DNA from: Rhodoblastus acidophilus
Lineage (GTDB): Bacteria; Pseudomonadota; Alphaproteobacteria; Rhizobiales; Beijerinckiaceae
Direction of reading: 5' to 3'
Length of the DNA: 48,934 bases
NCBI RefSeq assembly: GCF_025961575.1
Contig: NZ_JAOQNX010000036.1
Location: forward strand, 1-48,934
This document shows positions 47,626 to 48,934 of this stretch, in pieces. A program made the translations under genes and the position numbers. The first letter of the stretch is position 1, and every line of letters starts with the position of its first letter. The notes beneath the pieces were generated by a model, which saw only the letters and a program-made list of their open reading frames with translations, was not told where the DNA came from and made no database searches.

Positions 47626-48471
47626 CTATGGCGTTTCCCGGAGCGCGCGGCGCGCGAGGGTCAGCGCCACCGCGCAGGCGTTGGAAACATTCAGGCTCTT
47701 GACCGCGCCGGGCATGTCGAGCCTTGCGAGCACATCGCATTTCTCGCGCGTCAGCCGCCGCAGCCCCTTGCCCTCGGCGCCGAGCAGCAGAACCGTGGGG
47801 CGCGACAAAACCGTGTCCTCCAGGCTCGCCGGCCCCTCCGAATCCAGGCCGACGCGCAAAAAGCCGGCTTCGCCCAGCTGATCGAGCGCGCGGGCGAGAT
47901 TGACCACCTCGACCAGCGGGACGTGCTCCAGCCCCCCCGAAGCGGTTTTCGCCAGGACGCCTGAAAACTCGGGCGCATGGCGCTCGGTGACGATCACCGC
48001 GTCCACGGCGAAGGCGGCGGCGGTGCGCAGAATCGCGCCGACATTGTGCGGGTCGGTGATCTGGTCGAGCGCCAGCACCAGACCGGATTTCACTTCGATA
48101 TCGGCGATGTCGAGGTCGGGCAGGGGGCGCGCCTCCAGCAGCACGCCCTGGTGCACGGCGTCGGCGCCAAGCCGCGCGTCCAAGACATCGGGGGCGACGA
48201 CATGGGTGGTCACGCCGCTGGCGGCGATTTCCGGCTGCAATTTCTCCAGCGCCGCCGGTGTGGCGAACAGGTCGAGCGCCTTACGTTTTTGTGCGCGCAA
48301 CACCTCGCGAACGGCGTGGTAACCATAAAGGATCGACAGTTCGGCGGAGGGGCGGCGGAAGGCGATGTCGCCGCTCGGCCGCGGCGCCGCCCGACCGCCC
48401 CTAGCGGGGGCCGCATGCGGCTTGCTGCGCGCGGTTTTCGCGCCGAACGGGGGTTTGCTGGATTTTCTCAT
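47626..48471 (-). CDS. rlmB: 23S rRNA (guanosine-2251-2'-O)-methyltransferase RlmB
   Basis: A 281-residue SPOUT methyltransferase. The N-terminal substrate-binding domain (ILYGYHAVREVLRAQKRKAL) and the three SPOUT motifs are visible: ITDPHNVGAILRTAAAFAVD, LLLGAEGKGLRRLTREKCD and VKSLNVSNACAVALTLARRA. A basic, low-complexity N-terminal extension (about 1-45) precedes them. The start MRKSSKPPFG is preferred with GGAG upstream; a GTG 27 bases earlier is the alternative. It lies between tRNA-Thr and tRNA-Tyr, an order I recall from other Rhizobiales. Confidence 0.95.
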   Translation of the reverse strand: MRKSSKPPFGAKTARSKPHAAPARGGRAAPRPSGDIAFRRPSAELSILYGYHAVREVLRAQKRKALDLFATPAALEKLQPEIAASGVTTHVVAPDVLDARLGADAVHQGVLLEARPLPDLDIADIEVKSGLVLALDQITDPHNVGAILRTAAAFAVDAVIVTERHAPEFSGVLAKTASGGLEHVPLVEVVNLARALDQLGEAGFLRVGLDSEGPASLEDTVLSRPTVLLLGAEGKGLRRLTREKCDVLARLDMPGAVKSLNVSNACAVALTLARRALRETP

Positions 48472-48642
48472 GGCCGGTCTCCGGCCTCGTCCTGTCACGG
48501 GGCGCCGAATTTGGCAAGAAACGGCTCTGCTTTTTGCAGTTGACAGACTCAGCTGAACTCGCGATAAGGCCCCCCACGACGGGCCGCCCCAACGGCCTTT
48601 TCGTCGCCGGATCCGTCTGGTGTGCTGATGAAAATCGGCGAT

Positions 48643-48688
48643 GGGAGAGTGTCCCGAGCGGCAAAGGGGGGGGACTGTAAATCCTGTG
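48643..48688 (+). pseudogene. 5' half of tRNA-Tyr(GTA), truncated in the anticodon arm; candidate attachment site
   Basis: GGGAGAGTGTCCCGAGCGGC followed by AAAGG and GGACTGTAAATCC matches the acceptor 5' strand, D-arm and anticodon loop (CTGTAAA, anticodon GTA) of bacterial tRNA-Tyr. Past TCC the 3' side of the stem no longer pairs, and no variable arm, T-arm (GGTTCGAATCC) or acceptor 3' strand follows within the window. AT-rich DNA starts here. The break in the anticodon arm is where many tyrosine integrases cross over. Confidence 0.65.
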
Positions 48689-48732
48689 AAATCAAGGTTT
48701 TACAACCTCTTGGCATAAAAAAGTGCCTTACG

Positions 48733-48765
48733 AGCTAGGTGCCCAGGTGCCTAGCTTTTTCTTTT
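48733..48765 (+). terminator. Intrinsic terminator in the AT-rich end region
   Basis: AGCTAGG (48733-48739) pairs with CCTAGCT (48750-48756), extended inward by wobble and GC pairs, and is followed by TTTTTCTTTT. It would end transcription coming from the tRNA-Tyr promoter side. Confidence 0.75.
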
Positions 48766-48802
48766 GGTTAATTATTACCCTTTCGTATATTCCACTAATA
48801 GG

Positions 48803-48830
48803 TTGACATTCCGTAAAGCCATGTTTACGG
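48803..48830 (+). promoter_or_regulatory. Promoter-like TTGACA with overlapping operator-like palindrome
   Basis: TTGACA (48803-48808) is followed by the inverted repeat CCGTAAA-GCCATG-TTTACGG (48811-48830), which would occupy the -35/-10 spacer and the -10 site. A -10 near 48826 is poor (TACGGG). The position, before the GTG at 48868, suits a self-controlled first gene of a mobile element. Confidence 0.5.
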
Positions 48831-48867
48831 GTGCGGTTATTCGCTTGTAAAACAAAAGGTTAACACA

Positions 48868-48934
48868 GTGAGCTTCTGGGCTAAGATAGCACAACTAGGT
48901 GAATGCCAGGAACTTCCGATAGTTGATCAGATTG
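48868..48934 (+). CDS. Start of an unknown gene, cut by the window end
   Basis: A GTG-started frame open to the window edge (MSFWAKIAQLGECQELPIVD). AAAGG lies 8 bases upstream. The codon use is AT-richer than the chromosome. The visible 22 residues do not allow assignment. The bases between the truncated tRNA-Tyr and this start hold only the terminator and promoter listed above. Confidence 0.45.
   Translation, partial: MSFWAKIAQLGECQELPIVDQI

Noticed and set aside
48643-48720. Group I intron in the anticodon loop of tRNA-Tyr
   Set aside because: The downstream sequence lacks a convincing internal guide pairing to the exon end and no P/Q/R/S core elements (such as GTTCAGAGACTA) are seen before the window ends. 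It cannot be fully excluded without more sequence.

Overview
The window is high-GC DNA with the gene content, repeats and regulatory sites of an alphaproteobacterium of the order Hyphomicrobiales (Rhizobiales). Indications are CtrA-type boxes (TTAA-N7-TTAA), an alpha-r8/suhB-type small RNA, a NadQ-like regulator, HWE-family histidine kinases, and the order tRNA-Thr - rlmB - tRNA-Tyr. A Beijerinckiaceae/Methylocystaceae-like host is a guess. Most of the window is ordinary chromosome. Only the last ~250 bases look like accessory DNA.

Layout. 0.1-9.5 kb: a YdeP-type molybdopterin oxidoreductase, glyoxalase I, an outer-membrane porin-like protein, a MuiA-like surface protein, a DMT exporter and an MltB-type lytic transglycosylase. 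9.5-17.6 kb: an sRNA gene with its own promoter and terminator, a haloacid dehalogenase, a glycosyltransferase-like protein, the xseB-pirin-ispE operon, a NodB-like protein, a GNAT enzyme, a CtrA-box response regulator and dnaN. 17.9-22.5 kb: a compact ethanolamine catabolism operon (permease, eutB, eutC, AraC-type activator) without microcompartment genes. 22.6-29.8 kb: a class A PBP behind a CtrA box, two tandem paralogous secreted proteins, an EntB-like isochorismatase with a possible attenuation leader, dihydroorotase, ygfZ and an AhpD-like protein. 29.9-38.9 kb: tag, an HD hydrolase, nadQ, a degenerate phytochrome joined to a receiver domain, ychJ, ychF, a GIY-YIG nuclease gene inside perfect inverted repeats, an RHH regulator with a PHB-depolymerase-like esterase, and an I78-like protein. 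39-48.5 kb: recF-recQ, an HWE kinase between two receiver proteins, tyrS-arfB, a second HWE kinase of foreign codon style, tRNA-Thr and rlmB. 48.64-48.93 kb: the 5' half of a tRNA-Tyr gene breaks off in the anticodon stem and is followed by AT-rich DNA with a terminator, an operator-like promoter and the start of an unknown gene.

Two families of palindromic intergenic repeats punctuate the window, mostly at convergent gene ends. Family A is a ~110-bp element made of two inverted hairpin units. One expanded copy of it carries the GIY-YIG nuclease gene, which is the best candidate here for an undescribed mobile system. Family B is a ~50-70-bp hairpin unit, single or as inverted pairs. No CRISPR array, transposase, integrase or rRNA operon is visible.
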